Shown piece after piece: positions 1 to 5,278 of a stretch of 5,278 nucleotides of DNA; the first letter of the stretch is position 1, and each line of letters opens with the position of its first letter. Location of the stretch: the NCBI GenBank assembly GCA_016198545.1, contig JACQIJ010000160.1, positions 1 through 5,278 on the forward strand, read 5' to 3'. The stretch comes from Pseudomonadota bacterium. GTDB taxonomy: Bacteria > Pseudomonadota > Alphaproteobacteria > Micavibrionales > Micavibrionaceae. A model generated the notes under the pieces. It saw only the letters and a list, made by a program, of their open reading frames with translations. It was not told the DNA's origin and ran no database searches. The position numbers and the translations under genes were made by a program.

Positions 1-987
1 CCCGCCCTCGGCATTCCCGCGCTGCGCGAGGCCGTGGCGGCGGCGGACAAAAGATTTTACGGGCTGGATACGGACGCGAAATTGGAAACGCTCATCACGT
101 CCGGCGCGTCGGAAGCCCTGCTCGATTGCTTTGCCGGCCTGCTGAACCCCGGCGACGAAGCCATCGTGATAGAGCCGTTTTTCGACATTTATGTCCCTCA
201 AATACTGATGACCGGCGCAAAACCACGCTTTATCCGGCTGCAGCCGCCGGACTGGAAACTGGATGAGACGGAATTGCGCGCGGCGTTCTCGGCAAAAACG
301 AAGCTTCTTGTCCTCAACACGCCGATGAATCCGGCCTGCAAGGTTTTCACGCGCGCGGAACTTGAAGCAATTGCACGATTGCTGGAGGAGTTCGACGCCT
401 ACGCGGTGTGCGATGAAGTTTATGAGCACATGACCTATGACGGGCGCAAGCACATCCCCCTGATGACGCTCCCGGGCATGAAGAAACGCTGCCTGCGCAT
501 CGGATCGGCGGGGAAAACTTTTTCAATGACCGGATGGAAGGTCGGGTATGTCAGCGCGCCGCCGGACTTGCTGAAGCCCGTAGCCGCCGCGCACCAGAAC
601 GCGACCTTTGCCACCCCGCCCGCGCTGCAGAATGCCGTTGCAAAGGGACTCGCTGCCGAAAACGGTTATTTTACAGGCCTGGCGGCGCAGATGAACGAGG
701 GACGCCTTTTCCTGACCGATGGTTTGAAGAAAGTCGGATTTGATGTGTTGCCCTGCGAAGGAACGTATTTCATCGTTGCCGATTTTGCGCCGCTCGGATT
801 TGCCGGGAACGACGTTAAATTCTGCGAATGGATGACGAAGGAAGGAGGCGTCACGGCTATCCCGATGAGCGCGTTCTACGCCCCCGAAAACGGCCCGCCG
901 CCGCACTCGCTGATACGATTCTGCTTCGCAAAAAAACGGGGGGTTCTGCAGGAGGCGGTCGAGAGGATGAAGAAATTTTTTAAATAG
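1..987 (+). CDS. PLP-dependent class I/II aminotransferase (kynurenine/methionine/aromatic type), 5'-truncated by the window
   Basis: The gene transfers an amino group between an amino acid and a 2-oxoacid using pyridoxal phosphate, and should be cytosolic. The frame is open from base 1, so the start is outside; the GTG at 34 is internal because the family-like PALGIPALREAV precedes it. Visible are 328 residues of a family usually near 385-400, so about 60-70 are missing. Numbering from base 1, I see YGLDTD and ITSGASEAL (cofactor phosphate region, about 20-39), LNPGDEAIVIEPFFDIY (about 48-64), NTPMNP with the conserved Asn (about 106-111), CDEVY (Asp and Tyr facing the PLP ring, about 137-141), and the lysine motif GSAGKTFSMTGWKVGY with the Schiff-base Lys at codon 514-516. 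GTYFIVADF and a late substrate-carboxylate Arg in SLIRFCF complete the fold. The sequence after NP is Ala-Cys-Lys where Thr/Leu-Gly-Lys is usual. Best family match by eye is kynurenine/glutamine-K/methionine aminotransferase; exact substrate is uncertain. The 3' end overlaps the convergent acetyltransferase gene by 8 bp. Confidence 0.93.
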   Translation, partial: PALGIPALREAVAAADKRFYGLDTDAKLETLITSGASEALLDCFAGLLNPGDEAIVIEPFFDIYVPQILMTGAKPRFIRLQPPDWKLDETELRAAFSAKTKLLVLNTPMNPACKVFTRAELEAIARLLEEFDAYAVCDEVYEHMTYDGRKHIPLMTLPGMKKRCLRIGSAGKTFSMTGWKVGYVSAPPDLLKPVAAAHQNATFATPPALQNAVAKGLAAENGYFTGLAAQMNEGRLFLTDGLKKVGFDVLPCEGTYFIVADFAPLGFAGNDVKFCEWMTKEGGVTAIPMSAFYAPENGPPPHSLIRFCFAKKRGVLQEAVERMKKFFK

Positions 988-1483
988 CCTGCCTGCGAAT
1001 TCTCATCAGCAACGCCCTGCCGCCGGGGGTATCGATTTCAGCGTCTTTGTGAAATCCCGACTTCTCGTAAGCGCGGATGGCACGCGCGTTTTTGGGATCT
1101 GGATCCGCAATGATTTCATCAGCATGCGTACAAGAAAATATGCGATTGATCATAGACTTTATAACTGTCGTTCCAATTCCCCGTCCGATCATGTCGGGTT
1201 CGCCGATAAACTGATCGATGCCAAACACGCCGGGCCGCATATTTGGCCACCAGCCACCGCCGATATTGCAGGCTTCGTAATACTGGATATATCCGATGGG
1301 ACGACCGTCTATCATAGCGATAAAAGGCAAAACGCCCCTCTTTTTCAGGCCACTTGGAAATTTTTCCCTAAGCCCATCCTCATCCTCCTGCCAGTATTCT
1401 TTGACATGCGGCATCGCAAGCCATTGCTTAAGAAGATGTATATCCGTTTCATCAAAATCACGGAAAGAAATGTCTATCGGCAT
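980..1483 (-). CDS. GNAT-family N-acetyltransferase, AAC(6')-like
   Basis: This 167-residue cytosolic protein is a complete single-domain GNAT enzyme that should transfer acetyl from acetyl-CoA to an amine. N-terminal SFRDFDETDIHLLKQWL and PHVKEYW are followed by PFIAMIDGRPIGYIQYY (about 53-69), GGGWW, PGVFGIDQFIG (about 84-94), the acetyl-CoA pyrophosphate loop IGRGIGTTVIKSM (about 99-111), and IIADPDPKNARAIRAYEKSGF (about 124-144). From memory this order matches AAC(6')-Ib closely: its PYIAMLNGEPIGYAQSY, PGVRGIDQ, LGKGLGT and DPSPSNLRAIRCYEKAGF line up segment by segment, including the GIDQ and DP residues that contact aminoglycoside there. That makes aminoglycoside 6'-N-acetylation a real possibility, but chromosomal homologues often act on other or unknown amines, so the substrate is open. 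It starts at ATG 1483, 6 nt after the oxidoreductase stop, and is probably co-transcribed and translationally coupled with it. GC is about 48% by hand count, below its neighbours. The TAA stop lies inside the end of the convergent aminotransferase gene. Confidence 0.92.
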   Translation of the reverse strand: MPIDISFRDFDETDIHLLKQWLAMPHVKEYWQEDEDGLREKFPSGLKKRGVLPFIAMIDGRPIGYIQYYEACNIGGGWWPNMRPGVFGIDQFIGEPDMIGRGIGTTVIKSMINRIFSCTHADEIIADPDPKNARAIRAYEKSGFHKDAEIDTPGGRALLMRIRRQAI

Positions 1484-1489
1484 AATAAA

Positions 1490-4400
1490 TCAAGCTGCCT
1501 TCCTCTGCGTCAGCCCGTTAGCAAGACGCGGCAAAAGACTTCCCCGCAAAGCCGCAGCATTCTTCATATTCTTTTCCTTCACAGGACCGTAACCGCGAAT
1601 CATGTCCGGCAAAGACAAAATCTGCGCCGCCACGTCGTAATTATCTGCCGACAAGTATTTTAGAACGGCTTCGATGTCACTTTCGTACTGCGCGATCAAA
1701 GCGCGCTCTGCGCGGCGGTCGCGGTGATACCCGAAAATATCCATCGGCGTGCCACGCAGGAATTTGAACTTCGCCAGAACGCCCAGCGCACCCAGCATCC
1801 ACGGCCCGAACTCCCGCTTCTTCGGACGACCAGTTGCAGGATCGGCGCGTTCCATCACAGGCGGAGCCATGTGGAAATGAAGCCTGAAATTCCCTGCAAA
1901 CTGGCTTTTGACGCTGTTAATGAAATCGCCGTTCGTGAACAGGCGGGCGACTTCGTATTCATCCTTGTAGGCAAGCAGTTTGTGATAGTTGCGGGCCACG
2001 GCTTCCGTCAGCGTATGTCCCTTGTCGGCTGCGCGCACGCGCGCAACCATGTCCGTATAACGCTTTGCATAGACGGAATTCTGATAGTCCGTAAGATGCG
2101 CCGCGCGCTTTTCTATAACTTCATCCAGCGTCTGGGCGATAGGCTCAGTCTCGCCGTTGCCGGACACTTCTTTTACCACCTGTTCGATTTTTTCAGGATC
2201 GTGCGCCGCAAGACGCCCGAAATTGAAGGCGCGCCTGTTCATCGCCACCGCCACGCCGTTCAGTTCAATCGCGCGATCGAGCGCGGCATGGGTAAGCGGC
2301 ACAAGCCCCTTCTGCCATGCGTAGCCAAGCATGAATATGTTGGTGGCGATTTCATCGCCGAGAAGAGTCATCGCGTAGTGCGTCGCGGGCACGAAGTGGC
2401 GGCAACCGCCGTTTGTTGCGGAAAGCAGGTTATTTTTTATCTGATCCTGATGAAAATCCAGCCTGTTGTTGATAACGAAATCCGCCACAGGCGTGTTGTC
2501 GGTATTGACGACGGCGCGGGTGCGTTCGGCATTCAAGGTTTCAAAAGCCGTTTTACCGACGGCGGACACGATATCGCAGGCCAGCAGCAGATCCGTGCCG
2601 CCGGTGATAATATGACCGGTGCGAAGCTCTTCCCGGTCGGCGGCAAGCCGTATATGGGACAGAACTTCCCCGCCCTTCTGCGCAAGACCCGTCTGATCGA
2701 GGTTGCGGCAATGATGGCCCTCCAGGTGCGCGGCCATGCCCATGATCGCGCCGATGGTCAGGACGCCCGTGCCGCCGATGCCCGTGACCATGATGTTCCA
2801 CGCCCGCGCACCCAGTTCCGGCACGGACGGATCGGGCATGCCCGCGAAAATATCGTCTGCCGCGGCCGCTTCCGTCTTTCTCAGATCGCCGCCGTGAACG
2901 GTCACAAAGGACGGGCAGAACCCTTTCAGGCAAGAAAAATCCTTATTGCACAGCGACTGGTTTATCTGGCGCTTGCGGCCATATTCGGTTTCAAGAGGCT
3001 GCACGGCTACGCAGTTCGATTGCGCGCTGCAATCGCCGCACCCTTCGCACACGTCCTTGTTGATGACGACGCGCTTCGGCGGATCCGGGTATTTTCCGCG
3101 CTTGCGGCGGCGGCGCTTTTCGGCGGCGCAGGTCTGGTCGTAAATAATGATGGTCGTGCCGGGCGTGTTGCGCGCTTCCTCCTGCACCCTGGAAAACCAC
3201 GCGCGCGGCATGACGGGAACCTCCGGCGGGATATTCTTCCGGTCCTTATAATCCTCCGGACGCTCAGTCAGTATCCAGCATTTCGAAACGCCTTCGGCCA
3301 TGACCTGCTGCGCTACGCGCCAGACCGGCATGTCACCGTCCACGGGCTGCCCGCCCGTCATGGCGACCGCATCGTTATAAAGAATCTTATAAGTAATATT
3401 GATTTTCGCCGCCACCGCGGCGCGAATGGCCAGCGTGCCGGAATGGAAATAGGTTCCGTCGCCGAGATTGGCAAAAATGTGTTTCGTTTCGCTGAACGGC
3501 GCGGCGCCTATCCACGGCACTCCCTCCCCGCCCATCTGGGTGCACAGCGCGGAATCGCGATCCATCCACTGCACCATGTAATGGCAGCCAATGCCCACCA
3601 TGGCAAAGCTGCCCTCCGGAACCTTCGTTGAGGTATTGTGCGGGCAGCCCGCGCAGTAATAAGGCCGACGGATGGAAGGAGGCAGGTAGCCCTTCATCGC
3701 CTCCTCATAGCCGCTGTAGAATTTCAGCGCCTTTTCTACCTGCTCATTATGATAGAAGCGGCGGATACGTTTTGCGATCACATGCGCGACCATGCCGACA
3801 GACTGATCGTTATGCAGGGGCAGGAGAGGATCCCCCTCCTCATCGTACTTGCCGACAATGACGGGGGGGCGGCGGCCTGCTTCCCAATTGTATATCTGCT
3901 GCTTGAGCTGGTATTCGATCATCTCGCGCTTTTCCTCGACGATCAAAATCTCCTCAAGACCCTCAACGAACGACGCTATGCCTTCCGGCTCCAGCGGCCA
4001 GACGATCCCGACCTTGTACAGGCGCAGGCCGATATCCGCTGCCACTTCGTCAGTAATGCCAAGCTCTATCAGGGCCTGGCGCACGTCGCCGTATGACTTC
4101 CCGGCCGTAATGATTCCGAAGCGCGGCTTCGGACTGTCGAAAACCGTGCGATCTATATTGTTGACGCGCGCGAATGTTCGCGCGGCGAAAAGCTTGTAAT
4201 TCTGCAGCCGCCAGTCGATATCGTGCGGCTTGTCGTTCAGGCGGATATGCAGACCGCCGGGCGGCATTTTGAATTCAGCCTCCGTGGGAATGACGATTTC
4301 GCGGTTTTCACGGGACAGATCGACCGTGCCGGAGGTTTCCACCGTTTCGCTCGTCACCTTCAGCGCGCTCCAGCACCCCGAATAGCGGGACATCGCAATG

Positions 4401-4972
4401 CCCAGAAGCCCGTATTCGACGAATTCCTGAATGCTGGCAGGATAAAGAGTAGGTATCTGCATGGCATACAGCGCATGATCGCTCTGACACGGCAAAGTGG
4501 ACGATTTGCAGCCGTGATCGTCGCCGACGATCGCCAGAACGCCGCCGTGCGGCGCCGTGCCGTTCGCGCTGGCATGCCGCATGACGTCGCCGGATCGATC
4601 GACGCCCGGCGACTTGCCGTACCAGATGCCGAATACGCCCTCATGCTTCGCTCCGGGCAAGAGGCCGACCTGCTGGGTTCCCCAGACGGCGGTAGCCGCC
4701 AGGTCCTCGTTCACGCCGGAAACAAACTTCACGTTCTGTTCGTCGAGATATTTGCGCGCGCGCCAGATTTCCCGGTCGAAGTTTCCGAGAGGGGATCCGC
4801 GATAACCGCTGATGAAACCGGCCGTATCCCGCCCCGCCGCCTTGTCGTGCCGTCGCTGAACAAGCGCAATCCGGGTCAGAGCCTGAAGGCCGGACATGAA
4901 CGCAGCGCCGTCTTCAAGGACATATTTGTCCTCAAGACTGGCGTCGCGGAGTTTTACAGCTGTGCCTGCCAT
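1490..4972 (-). CDS. Indolepyruvate ferredoxin oxidoreductase family protein, fused alpha/beta single-chain form
   Basis: The product (1160 residues) should convert a 2-oxoacid such as indolepyruvate or phenylpyruvate, CoA and oxidised ferredoxin to acyl-CoA, CO2 and reduced ferredoxin (EC 1.2.7.8 type). It has no signal peptide or membrane segments. Domains, numbered from ATG 4972: a TPP pyrimidine-binding half with SGYRGSPLG (about 55-63) and a likely cofactor-activating Glu in VNEDLAATAVWG (about 89); a CoA/linker region to about 430; the TPP diphosphate half with CAGCPH (about 440-445) and GDG-x26-ND (504-506 to 533-534); a basic linker (KRRRRKRGK, about 619-627); a ferredoxin-like segment with cysteines at about 642, 645, 648, 654, 675, 681 and 686; a gamma/IorB (POR) domain with GIGGTGVLTIGAI (about 731-743) and LDQTGLAQKGGEV; and a C-terminal DUF6537-type region (about 960-1140). 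Length and order match the fused proteobacterial form. A TTG at 4978 is in frame, but ATG 4972 has the properly spaced Shine-Dalgarno. It is first gene of a unit with the acetyltransferase. Substrate range is inferred from family only. Confidence 0.95.
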   Translation of the reverse strand: MAGTAVKLRDASLEDKYVLEDGAAFMSGLQALTRIALVQRRHDKAAGRDTAGFISGYRGSPLGNFDREIWRARKYLDEQNVKFVSGVNEDLAATAVWGTQQVGLLPGAKHEGVFGIWYGKSPGVDRSGDVMRHASANGTAPHGGVLAIVGDDHGCKSSTLPCQSDHALYAMQIPTLYPASIQEFVEYGLLGIAMSRYSGCWSALKVTSETVETSGTVDLSRENREIVIPTEAEFKMPPGGLHIRLNDKPHDIDWRLQNYKLFAARTFARVNNIDRTVFDSPKPRFGIITAGKSYGDVRQALIELGITDEVAADIGLRLYKVGIVWPLEPEGIASFVEGLEEILIVEEKREMIEYQLKQQIYNWEAGRRPPVIVGKYDEEGDPLLPLHNDQSVGMVAHVIAKRIRRFYHNEQVEKALKFYSGYEEAMKGYLPPSIRRPYYCAGCPHNTSTKVPEGSFAMVGIGCHYMVQWMDRDSALCTQMGGEGVPWIGAAPFSETKHIFANLGDGTYFHSGTLAIRAAVAAKINITYKILYNDAVAMTGGQPVDGDMPVWRVAQQVMAEGVSKCWILTERPEDYKDRKNIPPEVPVMPRAWFSRVQEEARNTPGTTIIIYDQTCAAEKRRRRKRGKYPDPPKRVVINKDVCEGCGDCSAQSNCVAVQPLETEYGRKRQINQSLCNKDFSCLKGFCPSFVTVHGGDLRKTEAAAADDIFAGMPDPSVPELGARAWNIMVTGIGGTGVLTIGAIMGMAAHLEGHHCRNLDQTGLAQKGGEVLSHIRLAADREELRTGHIITGGTDLLLACDIVSAVGKTAFETLNAERTRAVVNTDNTPVADFVINNRLDFHQDQIKNNLLSATNGGCRHFVPATHYAMTLLGDEIATNIFMLGYAWQKGLVPLTHAALDRAIELNGVAVAMNRRAFNFGRLAAHDPEKIEQVVKEVSGNGETEPIAQTLDEVIEKRAAHLTDYQNSVYAKRYTDMVARVRAADKGHTLTEAVARNYHKLLAYKDEYEVARLFTNGDFINSVKSQFAGNFRLHFHMAPPVMERADPATGRPKKREFGPWMLGALGVLAKFKFLRGTPMDIFGYHRDRRAERALIAQYESDIEAVLKYLSADNYDVAAQILSLPDMIRGYGPVKEKNMKNAAALRGSLLPRLANGLTQRKAA
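1498..1506 (-). promoter_or_regulatory. Candidate Shine-Dalgarno for the acetyltransferase, inside the oxidoreductase 3' end
   Basis: The minus strand reads AGAGGAAGG here, within the last codons of the oxidoreductase (Gln-Arg-Lys-Ala-Ala-stop). The 3' edge is 14 nt from ATG 1483, longer than the usual 5-9 nt, and no closer purine-rich site is visible. The acetyltransferase may therefore depend largely on ribosomes finishing the upstream gene. The start itself is constrained, because the only in-frame codons between the upstream TGA and the ATG are TTT and ATT. Confidence 0.4.
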
Positions 4973-4978
4973 TCCCAA

Positions 4979-4982
4979 TCCC
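4979..4982 (-). promoter_or_regulatory. Shine-Dalgarno deciding the oxidoreductase start
   Basis: On the minus strand GGGA lies here with 6 nt between it and ATG 4972 (GGGATTGGGA then ATG). The same GGGA directly abuts the alternative TTG at 4978, leaving no spacer, so the ATG is the better start and the protein begins MAGTAVKLRD. Confidence 0.65.
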
Positions 4983-5001
4983 GTTCGAATCGTTACGCTG
5001 T

Positions 5002-5022
5002 ACGGGCATTAAGCTAACCCGT
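5002..5022 (-). promoter_or_regulatory. Potential leader hairpin upstream of the oxidoreductase
   Basis: The minus-strand RNA could pair ACGGG with CCCGU and UUA with UAA around a GCU loop, with a 2-nt UG bulge on the 3' arm. It would end 29 nt before ATG 4972, just ahead of the ribosome site. No U-tract follows, so it is not an intrinsic terminator. It resembles no riboswitch class I recognise, and a short 8-bp stem can arise by chance. Confidence 0.25.
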
Positions 5023-5030
5023 CCGGACGG
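5019..5030. promoter_or_regulatory. 12-bp perfect palindrome, possible operator
   Basis: CCGTCCGGACGG is a perfect inverted repeat with no spacer, 46 bp upstream of ATG 4972 and next to the point where GC-rich DNA gives way to AT-rich DNA. Position and symmetry would suit a dimeric regulator controlling the oxidoreductase-acetyltransferase unit. No regulator gene is in the window and I do not recognise the motif as a named operator. It shares five bases with the potential leader hairpin. Confidence 0.3.
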
Positions 5031-5080
5031 CCATTTCCAGCAAATGATGGGATATGTTGTCTCTTCAAGGCGAAATATGT

Positions 5081-5109
5081 TTCATAGAAAATATATTTTT
5101 ATAATACAA
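5081..5109 (-). promoter_or_regulatory. Weak candidate promoter for the oxidoreductase-acetyltransferase unit
   Basis: On the minus strand TTGTAT (5104-5109) and TATGAA (5081-5086) are separated by 17 bp and face the oxidoreductase. Agreement with the sigma-70 consensus is only 3/6 and 4/6, and the surrounding DNA is so AT-rich that such matches are expected by chance. It is listed because a promoter must lie somewhere upstream and this has correct spacing. The mRNA would then carry a leader of about 100 nt including the palindrome at 5019-5030. Confidence 0.2.
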
Positions 5110-5153
5110 AATGCAAGCACAAAAAACTATTTTTTCTACAAACATAAAAAATC

Positions 5154-5190
5154 ACTAATAAAAACATCTGAACCTGACTAATAAAAACAT
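5154..5190. repeat. Two 14-bp direct repeats (23-bp period)
   Basis: ACTAATAAAAACAT occurs at 5154-5167 and again at 5177-5190, separated by 9 bp, inside the A-rich segment. The 23-bp period is close to two helical turns, which would put both copies on one face of the helix and would suit tandem protein binding. Low complexity raises the chance of coincidence, although an exact 14-mer this close is more than composition readily explains. No third exact copy is present; a looser shared word, ACAAACATAAA, occurs at 5138-5148 and 5245-5255. Confidence 0.5.
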
Positions 5191-5278
5191 ATTAACTATA
5201 AACAACTCCCAACACAAATACTGAATCATATACAAAAAACCAACACAAACATAAACACATAACACACCAAACCAGACA

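Larger units (their letters stand above)
5080..5278. other. AT-rich, strongly strand-asymmetric non-coding segment
   Basis: GC falls abruptly from the ~57% of the neighbouring gene. A hand count of 5101-5278 gives about 98 A, 41 C, 33 T and 6 G, that is about 26% GC with C about seven times G and A three times T on the plus strand. The final ~48 bases are almost only A and C. I find no credible coding sequence, tRNA, insertion-sequence end or clear hairpin. It could be an upstream promoter or nucleoid-protein binding region, a Rho-sensitive segment for rightward transcripts, foreign DNA, or a poor-quality contig end. The sequence alone does not decide. Confidence 0.7.

Noticed and set aside
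34..36. GTG at 34 as the start of the aminotransferase
   Set aside because: Family-like sequence (PALGIPALREA) continues upstream in the same frame to base 1, and starting here would delete the N-terminal arm; the gene is simply cut by the window.
930..955. A6/T6 tract (930-935) as a terminator for the leftward unit
   Set aside because: Read leftward the T-run follows CCCCCCG with no complementary GC arm before it; only the 6-bp CTGCAG palindrome is nearby, too small and misplaced for an intrinsic terminator.
1049..1663. 204-codon plus-strand open frame across the acetyltransferase
   Set aside because: It is the antisense of a GNAT gene with full motif content and runs across the gene boundary into the oxidoreductase without any protein-family signal.
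1724..3631. Long open frame (635 codons) on the plus strand inside the oxidoreductase
   Set aside because: It lies wholly antisense to a gene with clear TPP, Fe-S and POR motifs. The translation is rich in Arg, His and Ala with no recognisable domain, typical of the complementary strand of GC-biased coding DNA.
4973..4978. In-frame TTG at 4978 as the oxidoreductase start, adding two residues
   Set aside because: The GGGA ribosome site directly abuts this TTG, while ATG 4972 has a 6-nt spacer and is the stronger codon.
4932..5009. Small minus-strand frame (25 codons, MPVQRNDSNGIG...) overlapping the oxidoreductase start out of frame
   Set aside because: It could act as an upstream reading frame, but it has no good Shine-Dalgarno, no conserved feature and a length expected by chance.
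4223..5017. 264-codon plus-strand open frame covering the oxidoreductase N-terminus and leader
   Set aside because: It is antisense to the conserved PYR-domain region, has no recognisable motif, and composition explains the lack of stops.
5155..5277. Open minus-strand frame of about 40 codons from the window edge, very hydrophobic (begins VWFGVLCVYVCVGF)
   Set aside because: The G/T-rich minus strand has few stops and inevitably encodes Val, Phe, Leu, Cys and Tyr; a second minus frame is also open for 28 codons. Composition is unlike the genes here. A C-terminal end of an off-window membrane protein cannot be fully excluded.

Overview
The window looks like chromosomal DNA of a Gram-negative proteobacterium, most likely an alphaproteobacterium. 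The clue is the very long single-chain indolepyruvate/2-oxoacid ferredoxin oxidoreductase (about 1160 residues, TPP, Fe-S and gamma-type modules fused), an architecture I know from Proteobacteria; archaeal and anaerobe enzymes of this family are usually split into IorA and IorB. Coding GC is roughly 57% by hand sampling in the two larger genes and about 48% in the small middle gene. Genus cannot be judged from sequence alone.

Layout, left to right. Positions 1-987 (+) hold the C-terminal 328 codons of a PLP-dependent class I/II aminotransferase whose start lies off the left edge. It meets, tail to tail with an 8-bp overlap, a 167-residue GNAT acetyltransferase on the minus strand (980-1483) that resembles AAC(6')-type aminoglycoside acetyltransferases. 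Just upstream of that gene, on the same strand, is the large ferredoxin oxidoreductase (1490-4972). The two minus-strand genes are 6 nt apart and almost certainly form one transcriptional unit. The last ~300 bp (4973-5278) is the leader and upstream region of that unit. It has a GC-normal proximal part with a 12-bp palindrome and a potential leader hairpin, then an abrupt change at about 5080 to very A-rich, G-poor DNA with no credible gene, which runs to the window edge.

Function. The oxidoreductase would decarboxylate arylpyruvates or related 2-oxoacids to acyl-CoA with reduction of ferredoxin. The aminotransferase is of a type (kynurenine/methionine/aromatic aminotransferase-like) that can make such 2-oxoacids, so a link in aromatic or branched amino-acid catabolism is plausible. 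The genes converge, however, and do not share a promoter. The acetyltransferase has no obvious role in that pathway. I see no mobile element, CRISPR array, RNA gene or clearly undescribed system. The most unusual feature is the base-composition asymmetry of the right-hand end.
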